A DNA stretch of 64,000 nt from Eustoma russellianum (taxonomy: Eukaryota; Streptophyta; Magnoliopsida; Gentianales; Gentianaceae): the NCBI GenBank assembly GCA_036186865.1, contig AP025041.1:36155538-36219537 (forward strand), in the 5' to 3' direction. Under the pieces are notes generated by a model. That model was not told where the DNA came from, made no database searches, and worked only from the letters and a program-made list of their open reading frames with translations. The position numbers were made by a program, and so were the translations under genes. This document shows, one piece after another, positions 34,295-48,037 of the stretch (position 1 is its first letter; each line of letters starts with the position of its first letter).

Positions 34295-35323
34295 GCTAAA
34301 ACATTAAGAAAAGACGACGATATCTGTCAATGCAACAATCTGAAAAGGCCAATTGAGAAAGATGAAACAAGAATTCCACAAAAATTATCTGCGAATCTTA
34401 ATGAAAAGGAACTTGATGAGGAATTTGGAAAATTCATTGAAAAGTTCAGGAAATTAAATGATGATATTCCTTTTGAAGAAGCTCTAGATAAAATACCGAG
34501 TTATAAGAATTTTTGTAAAGAAATACTGGCAAACCAAGTGGAGAAACAAAGTTTTGAAAAACGTAATCATATAAATGAACATGTTCAAGATAAATTACTA
34601 CTGAAACAAAAAGATCCTGTATGTTTCTATATCCCTTGTTCAATTGGTAATTTTAATTTTGATGATGCCTTATGTGATCTTGGTGCTAGTGTTAATGTCA
34701 TGCCTTACTCGGTGTTTGAAAAATTAAAATTGAAAGACTTGAAACCAACCAATTTCTCAGTACGTTTTCTTGTTGGATCGACCAAATGTCTAAGAGGAAT
34801 GGTTGAAGATGTTTTGGTTAGATTCGATAAATTCATTTTTCCTGCTGATTTTGTTGTGTTAGATATGGTTAATGATTCTAATTCAAAGATTCTTTTTGGA
34901 AGACCATTTTTAGCCACAACTAGGAGTGTTTTTGATGTTCCGAATGGAGACATAATCCTAAGGGTAGGCAATGAACAAGTGAAGTTACATGTCTTGAAAG
35001 ATTTGAAACACCCTAGAAAGGATGATGATTACTGTTCTGTTAATACTATTTTTAAAGTTTCTCTTGAAGAAAGCACTCCTAGTAACGATAAATTTAGAGG
35101 CAAAGAAAATGAAAGCATTTTTGAAAATAAGTTACAAGAGGGTCAAAAAGTTTTGTTAGACAAATCAATATCTTGCACTGTAAAGAAAATATATCCCTCT
35201 GGAGACGTTGAGTTGGAATTCGAGAAGGTTAAGAAAATCAGAGTGAATAGTAGTCGTCTAAAAAGATTCAATACTGAAGCTTCTCGAAATGAAATGAAAA
35301 TTCGCTTGTATGATCCACCATGA
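34295..35323 (+). CDS. Athila protease with integrase tail, unit 2
   Basis: Same structure as unit 1: DLGASVNVMP retropepsin motif, ILFGRPFLATTR, then the fused integrase tail. From 34538 to the stop the deduced protein is identical to unit 1. In-frame with the preceding gag after a single TAA. Confidence 0.85.
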   Translation, partial: AKTLRKDDDICQCNNLKRPIEKDETRIPQKLSANLNEKELDEEFGKFIEKFRKLNDDIPFEEALDKIPSYKNFCKEILANQVEKQSFEKRNHINEHVQDKLLLKQKDPVCFYIPCSIGNFNFDDALCDLGASVNVMPYSVFEKLKLKDLKPTNFSVRFLVGSTKCLRGMVEDVLVRFDKFIFPADFVVLDMVNDSNSKILFGRPFLATTRSVFDVPNGDIILRVGNEQVKLHVLKDLKHPRKDDDYCSVNTIFKVSLEESTPSNDKFRGKENESIFENKLQEGQKVLLDKSISCTVKKIYPSGDVELEFEKVKKIRVNSSRLKRFNTEASRNEMKIRLYDPP

Positions 35324-37020
35324 AAAAGAACTTCGGGAAGTCTAGCTGTAGACTATAAATTCAGAAACTAGTTCTTTGCCTTATCATTTTTATTGTTTTG
35401 ATATGTTGTTGCGTCAGGGTCAAAAGTTTGCAAGTTTTTTTTATTGACATACATTCAGAGGCTGTTGAGCAATGAATGTTTCAATTTTTTCTTGCAAGCT
35501 TTAGGCATGTTATTTTAGAGTCATTTTTTTCCGTGTTATGCGCTTTTGTTGTGTTTTGGTTTTGTAGGAATAAAAATTGCAAGATCGTTGAAAAAGAAGT
35601 TGTCCTGAGATGGGAACCATATGACATGTGTGCGGCTCACTGCAATATTGAAAGATGACGTGTGCATCAAATCAGCTAAGTTTCTTGTTCCTTTGCTTCT
35701 TATTCTTAACATTGAGAATAATGTTAATGTCTAAGTGGAGGGTAGGAGACGTAGACTTATGGATGCTTGTTTTTTAGAGCTGATTTTTGATGTATTTGAA
35801 AAAAAAATGCTTAAATGTACGTTATTTTTAAAATTTTCGATCTTCTATGGATATGTGGATGTGAATTATTTTGCATACGTAGTTACATAATACATGAGAA
35901 ATACCTTTGGAATGATGGATTGATTCGATGTTGAATATATTTTATTCCATGTAATTTGAGACATTTTGAGCACGTATAGCCATAATCTTGTTATTTGTGG
36001 ATGGTAGAGAAGAATTATGCTTATAATGCATCTTGTGTCATTCTAGAACTTACTTCATTACTCCTCGAGGCGAAATTTATAGATGATTTCAAGTTGACTT
36101 AGAGATGACAGTCATAGGCGTTCTTTGGACCGTTTGAGCCTTTCTAGCCATCCTTATGATCGTTGTATCCCTAGTACCTCTTTGAGCCTGATTATTAAGA
36201 ATGGTGAGACCCCATTCAATTTTCTTTGTTGTTAAAACTCATTAACTTCCCATGTTAGCCTACTTGATAAAAATGTATATCCTTATATGTCCCTATTTAA
36301 GAGAGCTTATATGGCATTATCATTACATTTGGGATGAAGATAGTAGGTTACGATGATGAGATGAGGTTGAAAGGGTGTACAAATATGTTGTTATAAGGGA
36401 ATGGTGTTGAAAAAAAAAACAAAGAATGAAAAAAAGAAAAAAAAAGAGAAAAAAACGGCCAAAGAAAAGAAAAAAAGAAACAATTAGTTGGCCGATGATA
36501 TAAAAAGCTTGAAATTGATTTTGGTGATTTGTTCTCAAAAGATGGAGAGGGTTTTTGAATTGTAAAAAGACGAGTTTGTTGCATGTGCATGCCATTTTGT
36601 TGCAAGCTCTCTTAGATTTTCCTTTGAATCCTTTTTCCTTCGTGAAACCAAGTCCCTAGCCTAACATTACAAGCTTAAAAGTCCTACTTGATCTTCGTTG
36701 ACTTGAATCATCTACATTAGTGGAGAGCAAGTAAGAAAAGTAAGCCTATGGGATGGTCACGAGTCATAATTTGCATAATTTCAACTGATTGTCTACGGAA
36801 AGCTCGAGATTGGTTATTTACACACACACCTCGATTACATGGGATAAGTATAGTTGATATTTGAATTACAAAGTTGTTCGATTGGTTATTTTGATTGTAC
36901 TTTGAGACTATTTATGTGAAATCACCGCTGATGCATGTTCTTTAGAAGAAAGATTAAACATATTTTCTTTAAAGTCACTTTATTTGCTCGAGGACGATCA
37001 AAGGCTAAGTGGAGGGTAGT
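35324..37020 (+). other. Non-coding 3' region of Athila unit 2
   Basis: Same as 29140-30835 apart from small differences: one extra T near 35440, TAAGTGG instead of TATGTGG near 35734, and a different A-tract length near 36450. Confidence 0.8.
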
Positions 37021-38641
37021 TGATATAATCAATTTTTATATACATATTATTTATACACTCTACTATTTATATCGAGCAATATTTGGCTAAATCGATGCTA
37101 GAAATTGATAATAACAATCGAATTGAAGAATAGAAGTGTTCATGTGATTAAATAGAAAATATTAATGTCGTTAGCTAAATTAACTTTATTTTCTGAGTTT
37201 AACCGAGTTATACTTAAATGATGTTAAAGTCTATGTTATTTAGCTAAAGATAATATTTAGTTATTTTCAGTTGGACACTACACAGTTCTATTAATATTGC
37301 AGGAAAAAAGTATGAAAATGGAAAAGCAGGCGCAATTCTCGAGAAAAGCAGTGGAAAAAAGGAGATAAACTTTAGCAGAATCGGATTGCATCAGATAATT
37401 TTTGTTGAAACAGACTTCGGTTGAGAAAAATAAGGCAGCTAAAAAGCTACTTCTGCTCATTTTCGCAGTATAAATAACACAGGACAAGAGAGAAAGAACA
37501 TCAGGCGGAAGGAGTGCCTGGGACTTTCTCCCACAACCAGCCGCACGGTTCCCGAGGTCCTTTTCCTGCCACCATCAAAGAAATTCAGAAGAAGGTCATG
37601 TTTTGCCAGGAGAGAGGAAAAGTCTAAACCTTTTCTCTCTCCCCGCCTTTTTAAGCATTCAACGAAAAAGAAAGCAAAAAGGGAAGGAAGTGCACAATTC
37701 CTGCTTTCTCCTGAGAAAAGGTGAAACAAAAACAATAGAAGAAAAAGGAAAAGCCAAAGCTTCAGCCAGCGACAGGAGAGGGCTGGGTCACGCGTCAGCG
37801 TCTGCAGCCATCCGCACGGTTTCCGAGGCACAGTTCTGTGTTGTTTTATACACGGTTTCTTTTTCTACTGCTATTTTATGCATTTATACATGGATATGAT
37901 GGATAGTATGGATTTGATTTGTGGCTAAATTTCTGCTTCCTTGACTAGTTTTTGTGACAGTTGAATTTTTTGATGTTTTAATGTATTAGTTTTCCCTCTT
38001 TGATTTATTTAATTTACTAGTTTATTATCCCAATCGTTAATTGTTGTTGGTGTGTTTACTGCGTCAATAGATTAGCTACCTATTGATAGAACATATAATT
38101 AATTTCGAAGGACCGGGAGGTGAAGATTTTAATTACGACCGTGTCAACAACGAACCTGTAGTAAAATTGACTAGGGATAGATTCGGTTTCTACGGGTGGA
38201 TAATTAGAAAATTCTAAGGAAATTAAATGCGACTCGATGGATTAAAATTTGCGTAGGGATACGGAGTTTCTCACACCGAGTTAGGTTTCTACGCCAAGGG
38301 ATTGGGTAGAAATTAAAATAGTGAATTTCTTCCTTAGCGGTTTGGAATAGAAACTAGTTAATTATTTTGGGTTAAAGAGTGGATTACACTTTAGAAAATT
38401 ATTCAACTGAAACATAAACTAGTCAAGGAAATCTTTAAAGGGAAAAGTTAAGGTTTAGTAATTTAATTAGCAGTTAGTTTTTTGTTTTTTATCAAATTTT
38501 ATTGATTAGGTTTAAATTAAGGCGAAAAAAAATAATTTTGGTACTTAAAATTAGTCCTCGTGGGATCGACAACCCTCTTGCCTACTACACTACAATTGTA
38601 CCTAGTGCACTTGCTAGTAGAGGTTAAGAAATTACACATCA
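37021..38641 (+). repeat. Athila LTR 3 (1621 bp)
   Basis: Starts TGATATAATC and ends ACACATCA, followed by the target duplication TTGGT. It carries most of the private changes (for example CAATCGTTAA, GCGTAGGGAT and TTTCTCACACC) and one T deletion. Confidence 0.95.
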
Positions 38642-38683
38642 TTGGTCGACCTCGTGTTAAGCACATAGACAATGACAAGTATT

Positions 38684-41600
38684 TTTAGGATCTGTAACGC
38701 ACCACTAAAAGGGGGGTTGAATAGTGGGTGCGGAAAATGTGGTTTTTAAAATTGTTTTAAACCAAAAACCCAACTTCTGAAAACAGTTTTTGTTTTCAGG
38801 ACCTGTTTTAAAACGTTTTGAAAACTAAGTTACAAGTCTTCAAAAATTCTGAAATTTAGAGAGATCTTAGTCTCAGATGTTCTGAGTATCCCCTAAAAAT
38901 TTCAGATTAAAATTCAACCTTTAACCCCTTTAAAAATCGTTGATGGTCAGATTGCGCAAATCTGCCAGAAATGGTAGTCTGATTTGAAAAATTAATTCCT
39001 ATTTAACCGTGACTCCAAATGCTCTGAAAATTTAATGACTAACACCTTATTAGGTTTATTTAATTTGGTTAAAACAGTTTTGAAAACTTATTTTGGGAAG
39101 TTATTCAAATACGTTCAAAGTCTCAACCTTTGCAAGCCTAAAAATCAGATTGCACTAGTCTCAGAACTTTAGACGTTTGGATGAATTATACTTGTCCAAA
39201 AGGGTTGAAACTTGTGCCAAAAGAACCTTAATACATGTGGCTGTGTTTCTTGAAAGTTTCATGATATTTGAAATTCGTTTACTATTTTTACGAACGTGAT
39301 AAAAATGAACTGTGATGAAAACTGAAAGTAAGTGTTGAAAGTAAAGAACACAAGAAATTTTATACTGGTTCGGTTAAATCAACCTACTCCAGTCTTCGAG
39401 GATACCTTCCTCGGTTAGCACTAAGCACAAAACACAAATAACACCTTACCACGCAGGGTTGATGGATTTACACACCAACTCCAACCCTTTACAAACTTTG
39501 TATGTGACTACAATGATCACGAACACCACCACCTTGCGAGTGCAAGATTGAGCACGCCTTGATCAATCTTTTACAAAAATAAAGAGTATATGGTGGTATG
39601 TAAGAAGCCTATTCAAGATGTATGAATATAAATACAATAGGCTTTTAGAGAGAAGAAAGAAAGAAGTGTAGAAAGAAGAAGGAGATGTATGCGTTTTGAT
39701 CTTTGAAATTTGCAAGACTTGTGTTGTCTTTTGTTTGCTCTCTTCTTTCCTTTTTATCCAAGTTGGCCGCCCCCCTATAGCCTTCTCTTCTTCTTGAAAA
39801 TTATCTTCTAAGTCCTTGGAAGAGTATATTGCATCATTGTGACATTTTCTTGCTTACTTGGCAACTCCTCATTGGATGATCACTAAGTTCTTGCTTACTT
39901 GGCACTCATTGATTGGATGGAAGTTGTCATGTCATCTTTTGATGACTAGATAAATCTGAAAATAAACCTTAAAAAGCATGTGCCAATTAGCCATAAAAGT
40001 GTTGCCATAAATCATATAATCATCCCACATGATTAGCAAGACAACTTATCACAATTACCTTGTTAAAAATAGGCCATTATGCTTCTCCACATGCTGAAAT
40101 TTCAGTATGTGTAACATTCACACTTTATTCAAATTGTTGCCAAGTTTGCATTTGATTAATTCCTTGAAAATAAAGAAAAAATCAATCATCATTTAGTACA
40201 TAATATTTCTACTTATTTTGGAATAAAAATTAGTCACCAAGAGGGCCACAAATTCAGCCACATGCATTACACGCATGCTTAAATTTTCAGCATGTGTGAT
40301 ATTTGAAAAAATCACTTGATTATTTCCATAATATATTCAAAACATTGCCATACTATCTTTCAATTAATCCACATAATTCAAAGTGGTAAATATGACATAA
40401 TGTAGTAGCAAAAATCGGCCAGCCATAATTTCAGCATGTGTCACAAATATGACAAAGTTTGAAATGTTACCTTGTGTAGCTCCTTTCTTTATGTCACCAA
40501 CATTGTATGCTTCATTCTTGGACAATAAAGATACCAACAAAGCTCCACATATGCTCCAACAAGGCTGAGCTAGGCGTGTAAGATGAATGTACATGTGCTG
40601 AATTTTATTTTTGCAAACTTTGTAAAATAGTGCACATATAATTATATACATATAGTAAATTCCAATCAGCCCTTAATTTATTTTTTTAGAACACTTTAGA
40701 ATGTATAGAATATGTAAAAAGTGTCTAGATACATGTTATATGTCATGCCAAAAATATTCCATGTGTCGTGTTCGTAGAAAACCGAATTTTCGACGTTTGT
40801 CGATTACCCGATTTTTCTCCGATTAAATTCCAGCTTTTTACACATGTTATATATATTATATTATACATAATATACATAAATTAAACTTTAATATTCAGCT
40901 CACATGGCTTACTAAAGTGGCGCCTACATGTGACAAAAATGTTGAATTTGAAATCTCCACAATTTGGCCTTAATTGAGGGTGATTTGTGTGTGCCAATAT
41001 GGAATGATTTTATGACTTTATATACCATGTAAGCCACGAAATTTGTGACCATTTTTGAAGTGTAGGAGCTGGCCATCTATGTATGGCAAGTACGTGACAC
41101 GTTTGTGAAGTTTCGGTATTCACCCGATACGACAATTTTTGGTTTAGAAACATTACGTGTCGTAATAAATTTGTCATCACCATGACTTATATCATATGAT
41201 ATAAGACCTGAATATACTCATAAATATGATTTAAATATAGTGGTGTGACGTTAACGTCCGTTTGTAAAATATACAACGTGTCGGTAGTACGTTGGAATAT
41301 ATGTGTATGTGCCTTTAAAAAAAATCTGAATATATATAAATATATTGTAAATGGCGTGTGGAAAGGGTGGAGAAAACTTTCTATTCTTCAATTTGTTGCC
41401 TTTGTGTCTTTTCCAAATATAACTTCCTTTAATAAACTACTTAGTTTATTTGACTAAGTAATTCACTTAATGAACTAGTTTAGTTCATTAATGATGGCAC
41501 CTGAAAATAGTTCAAACACAACAAATGCTTGCCATTTGATGTAAGCTTTAAAGCTTCATGGTTCGTTAGTACGACAACATTATATATGAACTATATAAGG

Positions 41601-41710
41601 CAAGTTTTATGCAAAAACGTGTCATGTCATAAAATATGTCATGCATTTCTTTAATACATGTTATTTTAAATCATGCATTTTGTAATCACTCCAACCCCTT
41701 TTTTTCTACA
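38684..41710 (-). repeat. Left (3') LTR of Copia-3, ~3.03 kb
   Basis: Its first kilobase pairs with 47038-48037. The outer end is worn (TTTTAGGATCTG against TGTAGGATCTG on the right), so the exact boundary and target duplication are unclear. The inner end is TTTTTCTACA at 41710. The segment TGGTTCGGTTAAATCAACCT is also found, altered, in Copia-4. Confidence 0.85.
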
Positions 41711-41941
41711 ATCTCCCCCTTTTGATGATTTACAAAATAACCTACATTCATGATTTAAATCTTGCCGCTCCCCCTCCAATCATGTACAAATTCAAATTTT
41801 GAATTTCAAATTTCAAATTCGCTCCACCTTGATTTGTGCAATGATTTGTGCAATCAATTTCTCTCTTCCCCTTAAATCATGTATGCTCTCCCCCTTTATT
41901 TGGAAAGTCAATCAAAAATGTATGTAAATATGGAAAGATAA

Positions 41942-44900
41942 TCAAATCAAATCAGCAGAAATCATGCCTAATTTAGAATGAAGATTTTCATACGTGGCCT
42001 GATTTAGTGACTTAGTGAAAATATCTGCTACCTGTGCCTCTGTGCGTACATGATCTATGACAATATCACCATTGTTGACGTGATCACGAAGGAAGTGATA
42101 TCGTACTTCTATATGCTTGGCCTTAGAGTGTAGCACGGGGTTCTTAGATAGGTTGATGGCGCTCATACTATCGCAATATATAGGAATCTTATTTACAGTA
42201 ATTCCAAAATCAGAGAGTTGTTGTTTTAGCCATTGTAATTGTGTGCAACAAAGACTAAGTGCCATGTATTCAGCTTCAGTGGTGGATAGGGCGACGCTGG
42301 CTTGCTTTTTAGAAAACCATGAAATAAGTGAATTTCCTATAAATTGGCAAGTGCCACTCGTACTTTTTTTTTATGTATTTTACATCCACCATAATCTGCA
42401 TCAGTGTAGGCATGCAAGTAAAATTCACAATCTTTATCATACCAAATGCCTAAGGTGGGTGTGTGCTTAATATATCGGAATATTCTTTTCACGGCATTAT
42501 AGTGAGACACCATTGGTTGACTTTGAAAACATGCATACATACTACATTGAACATGATATCAGGCCTACTAAGAGTAAGATATAGCAAAGAGCCAATCATA
42601 GATCTATATAAGGCATTATAAAAATTCTTACCATGTTCATCTTTATTTAATTTAGTGGTGACACTCATAGGGGTGGGAGACGGTTTTAAATTCTCAAAAT
42701 TGAACTTTTTAATCATATCATTTATATACTTAACTTGACTTATATGTGTTCCTTTACCCGTTTGTTTAATTTGCAATCCAAGAAAGTAATCTAATTCACC
42801 AACCATAGACATTTCAAATTCCGATTTCATGCAAATTTCGAAATCTTCAACAAGTTTATGTGAAGTGGAGCCGAAAATGATGTTATCAACATGAATTTGA
42901 ATAATGAGTAAATCCGATTTATCTTGTTTTAAAAATAAAGTACTATCTATAGTGCCTCTTTTAAAACCATTTTCTAAAAGGAAAGTAGCAAAACGATCAT
43001 ACCATGCTCTAGGTGCTTGCTTTAGACCGTATAGTGCCTTCTTTAGTTTGTACACGTGATCGGGATGTTTCAAATCTTCAAAACCAGGTGTTGTTTCACG
43101 TATACCTCTTCTTGTATAAAGTCATTTAAGAATGCACTTTTCACGTCCATTTGATAGAGTTTAACATCTTTCATGCAAGCAATAGCAAGTAAAAGTCGTA
43201 TGGCTTCTAAACGTGCTACGGGTGCAAATGTTTCATCATAATCAATTCTTTCTTCTTGATTATATCCTTGTGCTACAAGTCTCGCTTTGTTTCTAATAAC
43301 TTTTCCTTCTTCATTCATTTTATTCCTAAACACCCACTTTGTCCCTATTATAGTCTTATCTTGTGGTCGTGGCACTAAATCCCATACGTCATTTCTAACA
43401 AATTGATTAAGTTTGTCATGCATAGCATCAATCCAAGAAAAATCACTCAAAGCATCATGCACATTTTTAGGTTCGATTTCAGAAATCATGGCATGAAATT
43501 GATTTATTCTTCATACACCATGAGTGATATCGCCTATAATGAGATCGTGTGGGTGATCTCTATGCCATATTGGTTGATTATTTTCTATGTTCTCATGCAT
43601 TTTTAAGTGATCATGCATTTCTAGTGTATCATGCATATCATGTGTGCCATCATCATCATTCAACACGGGTTTCAATTCAAAATCATCGCCATATTCTTTA
43701 TCTTTATCAATCTCACCAAATTCATTAAACTTCACATGAATGGATTCTAGAATTTGTCTAATGAGGGGATCACAACATCTATATGCTTTTGAATTCATAG
43801 AATACCCAACAAATATACATTCAATTGATTTAGATTCAAACTTATCTAAATTATCTTTTGTATTTAAAACAAAGCATTTACAACCAAACACACGAAAGTA
43901 ATCAATTTTAGGCATGCGATCATTTAATATCTCATAAGGCGTCTTATTAATTTTCTTTCTAATGGACAAGCAATTAACTATGTAGCATGCACAATTTACA
44001 GCTTCCGCCCACAAAAATCTAGGCAATTTATTCTCACACAACATGGTTCTAGCAATTTCTTGTAATGTCCTATTCTTTCTTTCTACTACTCCATTTAATT
44101 TTTGAGTTCTAGGTGGATAAAACTCGTGTTTAATTCCTTTTTCTTCGCAAAATGAAATCATGTCCTTTTTTTTTAAATTCAACGCCTCTATCGCTTCTAA
44201 TCCTTTTCACATTGAAACCATATTGATTTTCAAGTTGTTTTATTAATTTTGCAATCTCAATGGCACTATCATCCTTATGTGCAAGAAACAAAGTCCAAGT
44301 ATAACGAGAAAAATCACCAAAAATCACACAAGCATAATGACGTCCACCGAGACTCGTAGTGCGACTAGGACCAAACAAATCAATGTGTAATAATTCTAAA
44401 ACTCTAGTCGTGCTTATTTCATTTTTAGGTTTAAGTGACTCGCGTGTTTGTTTGCCTTTTATGCAAGATTCACACAACTGAAAGTTGTCTAAATCAAGTG
44501 TAGGCAATCCTCATATTAGGTTCTTTCGTTGGAGTTTTTCAATGTAGAAATGCCAATGTGTCTTAAACGTTTATGCCATAAATTTACGTTAGGTTCATTT
44601 GACATGAAACACTTAACCTTAGCGTCTAACATATCATCCATAGAAAGCGTAAAGATGTTTCCTTCCCGTTTTTCTTTTAAAATTGTTTCTCCATTTTTAT
44701 TTATTATATTGCAATATGGATGAGTAAAACACACATCAAAACCATTGTCAATTAATTGTGAAATGCTAAGAAGATTATAGGATAAGTTACTTACCAAAAA
44801 GACATTGGAGATTTGAAGAGTGCTTGGGTTTCCAATTGTACCTTTTCCGATGATCTTGCCTTCATTGTTGTCTCCAAAGGTCACGGATCCGCCTTTTGTG

Positions 44901-45065
44901 ACCTTCTTCAATTTAGTGAACAAGCTCGGGTCACCCTTCATGTGCCTCGAGCAACCACTGTCAAGGAACCACTTGATAGATGTATCTTTTGATGTGTGGG
45001 TTCCCTACAATGTACAAAAGTGATTTAGGTACCCTTTTAATTTTGGGTCCTTACGAGTTAGTTAT
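41942..45065 (-). pseudogene. Copia-3 pol pseudogene
   Basis: Minus-strand order is protease (WFLDSGCSR, about 44975-44950), pre-integrase, integrase (44507-43511: LLHIDLFGPSRTTSLGG, then NGVVERKNRTLQEIARTML), RT (43489-42489: KARLVAQGYNQEERIDYDET, YALYGLKQAPRAWYDRF-like) and RNase H to 41942. At least six frame changes or stops split it. The RT catalytic motif reads HVDN instead of YVDD (about 42890), so the enzyme would be dead even without the breaks. Confidence 0.88.
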
Positions 45066-46981
45066 TCACCTCTTAGTAAAAGTACCTTTCGGTACCCATA
45101 CTTGGGTGATCCTTCTTGGTCTAGAAAATGGTAAGAATGTAGATGAAGGTGCAATGTAGTAGGCATGTGGTGAGAGGAATTTGGGCCTTTGGCCGAGAAC
45201 TCCTTTATATGCGCCATATTGAGTGCGTTTTTGATATGTCCTCGTGTTGGTGTGCATAGTGCGTGATCTAGATGGATAAAATGAATGTCGTGTATGCATC
45301 ACTTGTTTCTTCTCATATCTATATGGCACATAATTATATTTCGCATGATATGACGAAGAAGTATGACGAGATGAGGGGAGAGGGGGTCTTTGCGTCATCT
45401 TAGACGCCGTATTTGCTTTTGGAGTGTTTACTTTCTTAGACAAGACAAACTTTGTTGGTTTAATGGATACTTCATTTGTCTCAGTGTATCCTAATCCGGT
45501 TTTATCACTATCATGCTTTTGTAATAAAATAATACGATCTAGCATGTTAGATCCCGTATCAAACTGTTTCATTATTTTTTCTAAGTCCGTATTCCTTGAT
45601 TTCAAATTTGAAATCTCGGATTTCATTTCATTATTATGAGTGGTCAATGATGAGATCTCTGTCTTTAATGCATTAATGATGCATGACGACTCTTCTTTTG
45701 AATCATTTAATTGAGCAACAGGATTCGTGTTAGAAGATTCTAACAACTTCTTGTCTTCAATTAATCGCTTCTTTTCTTTTGCAAGAGTCTTAGTAAATTT
45801 ATGCAATTCTAAATACTGACTGAAAAGATCATCATAAGAAGGCTCAGAGTTAGAATCAGGGTCAGAAGATACCTCGTTTGATGCTTTGGATACAAAGCAT
45901 ACTTGTGTAGTCTCCTCTTCTGTATCAGTCTCGGAATCAGATGTATCGCTCCAAGTGGAGGCCTTGAGAGCTCTTTTCCTTTGCTTAGGTTCTGAGACGA
46001 GTCTATTCTTGGTCCGATCCTTGTCAGGGTGTTTGTTTGTTTGCTTGTCCTTATTAGGGCAGTCATATGATAGATGTCCAAGTTTACAACATTCGTAACA
46101 TTTAACATCCTTGTCATTTGTCTTATTCTTATTTCTTTTAGTAGAAATACCCTTAGGTTTTTTTTAATGACTTTCTCATGAATTTTCTCAAGCCTTTAGC
46201 CAATAAAATTAAGTCATTGTTGTCTGATTTAGACTCACTATTATCTACGTGATCGGAAGAAGTAGAGACGTATTCATTTGATTTAAATGCAATGGTCTTA
46301 CCTTGTTTTGATGATGATTCTGATTTCCTTATGGTGAGTTTGTTCTCATATATCTTAAGTGATCCAATTAGTTCTTCCATCTTAATTGATTTAGTTTCTT
46401 TGCTTTCTTCTATGGCCGTTACTTTAGGGTCCCACTCGGATGGAAGGCTTCGTAAGACTTTTTGTACCTTTTCCTGCATAGAGAAGGCTTTGCCAAGAGA
46501 CTCAAGAGAATTGTAAATGTTAGTCAAGCGGAGATCCATATCAACGATGGATTCATTTGGCAATAATTTAAATGACTCGAGTGTGGACATAAGCATGTTG
46601 ATTTTGGACTATTTCACTTGACTAGTGCCTTCGTGTTTCATTTCAAGAATTCTCCACATTTTTTGAGCACTAGAACAATTTGAAACATAGCTAGATTCAC
46701 TTTTACTTAGTCCATTTAGAAGTAATTGCATAGCCCTAGCGTTCATGCTCAGTCTCTTTTTATCATCACTAGTGTACTCTTATTTAGGCTTAACAACCTC
46801 TAGTGTTACTCCATCTACAGTGGATAATTTTGATGGAACAAATGGACCAAAGATCAATTTCGATAGCCATAAGGAAAAGTTTCATTCTTAACTTCCATTG
46901 AATAAAAGACTCACCGTCGAAGAGAGGAGGCCTTTGACTGGACATACCTTCTTGCTCGGTTTTGAAGTTTGTGGTTGCCAT
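45066..46981 (-). pseudogene. Copia-3 gag pseudogene
   Basis: The likely ATG is at 46981 on the minus strand, 44 bp inside the primer site, encoding a start followed by RPPLFDGESFIQWKLRMKLF, the usual N-terminal gag motif. Later pieces encode LRSLPSEWDPKVTAIEE, a knuckle region and a long Lys/Glu/Ser-rich coiled-coil-like tail ending VWVPKGTFTKR at 45066. Frameshifts lie near 46790, 46600, 46150 and 45808. Confidence 0.82.
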
Positions 46982-47037
46982 CTCACTTAGATCGTTGGAT
47001 CCTTTAGTTGTGAGTGTTCCTGCACTCTGATACCACT

Positions 47038-48037
47038 TGTAGGATCTGCAAGGCCCAGGGGGGGATTGAATAATGGGTGCGGAAAATGTGGGTTTTAAAA
47101 TTGTTTTAAACCAAAAACCCAACTTCTGAAAACAGTTTCTGTTTTAAGGACATGTTTTAAAACGTTTTGAAAACTAAGTTACAGGCCTTCAAAAATTCTG
47201 AAATTTGGAGAGATCTTAGTCTCAGATGTTCTGAGTATCCCCTAAAAATTTCAGATTAAAATTCAACCTTTAACCCCTTTAAAAATTGATGATGGTCAGA
47301 TTGCACAAATCTGCCAAAAACGGTAGTCTGATTCGAAAAATTAATTCCTATTTAACCGTGACTCAAAATTCTCTGAAAATTTAATTATTAACTCCTTATT
47401 AGGTGTATTTAATTGGGTTGAAACAGTTTTGAAAAATTCTTTTGGGAAGTTAGTCAAATACGTTCAAAGTCTCAACCTTTGTAAGCCTGAAAATCAGACT
47501 GCACTAGTCTCAGAACTTTAGACGTTTGGATGACTTATACTTGTCTAAAAGGGTTGAAACTTGCGCCAAACGAACCTTAAGACGTGTGGCTATGTTTCCT
47601 GAAAGTTTTGTGATTTTTAAAATTCGTTTACTATTTTTAAGAACGTGATAAAAATGATGCACTGTGCTGAAAACTGAAAGTGGTGAAAGTAAAGAACACA
47701 AGGAATTTTATACTAGTTCGGCTAAATCAACCTACTATAGTCTTCGAGCACACCTACCTCAGTTAGCTCTAATCACAAAACACAAATAACACCTTACTAC
47801 ATAGGGTTGATGGAGTTACACACCAACTCCAACCCTTTACAAACCTTGTATGTGACTACAATGATCACGAACACCACCACCTTGCGAGTGCAAGATTGAT
47901 CACACCTTGATCAATCTTTTACAACAATAAAGAGTATATGGTGGTATGTAAGAAGCCTATTCAAGATGTATGAATATGAATACAATAGACTTTTAGAGAG
48001 AAGAAAGAAAGAAGTGTAGAAAGAAGAAGGAGATGTG
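47038..48037 (-). repeat. Right (5') LTR of Copia-3, first 1.0 kb
   Basis: Begins TGTAGGATCTG and follows the left LTR with roughly 5-8 percent difference until GGAGATG at 48031-48037, then switches to the chromovirus LTR. Confidence 0.88.

Larger units (their letters stand above)
24652..38641 (+). mobile_element. Three-LTR tandem of a gag-protease-only Athila-type Gypsy element
   Basis: LTRs at 24652-26273, 30836-32457 and 37021-38641 flank two internal regions of about 4.56 kb that are almost identical. The whole block has a single 5-bp target duplication, TTGGT, at 24647-24651 and 38642-38646, so it entered or expanded as one locus. The primer site after the LTR is TGGCGCCGTTGCCGGGGA, the tRNA-Asp type typical of Athila. 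Before the next LTR is GGCTAAGTGGAGGGTAGT, a purine tract in the context usual for Athila/Tat elements. Each unit encodes gag and protease but no RT, RNase H or integrase core, so it depends on another element for movement. The few differences between LTRs (about eight by eye between the outer two) indicate a recent origin. Confidence 0.93.
38684..48037 (-). mobile_element. Copia-3: degenerate SIRE-like Copia element, 5' LTR broken by the chromovirus
   Basis: LTR sequence at 38684-41710 is repeated at 47038-48037, where it stops at the start of the chromovirus LTR. Next to the right LTR, the complement of 47025-47037 is AGTGGTATCAGAG, a tRNA-Met primer site. Next to the left LTR, the complement of 41711-41723 is the purine tract AAAGGGGGAGAT. 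Very long LTRs (about 3 kb), a long coiled-coil gag tail and the pol motifs suggest the SIRE/Maximus group. The remaining half of the right LTR must lie beyond the window, after the inserted chromovirus. Confidence 0.88.
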
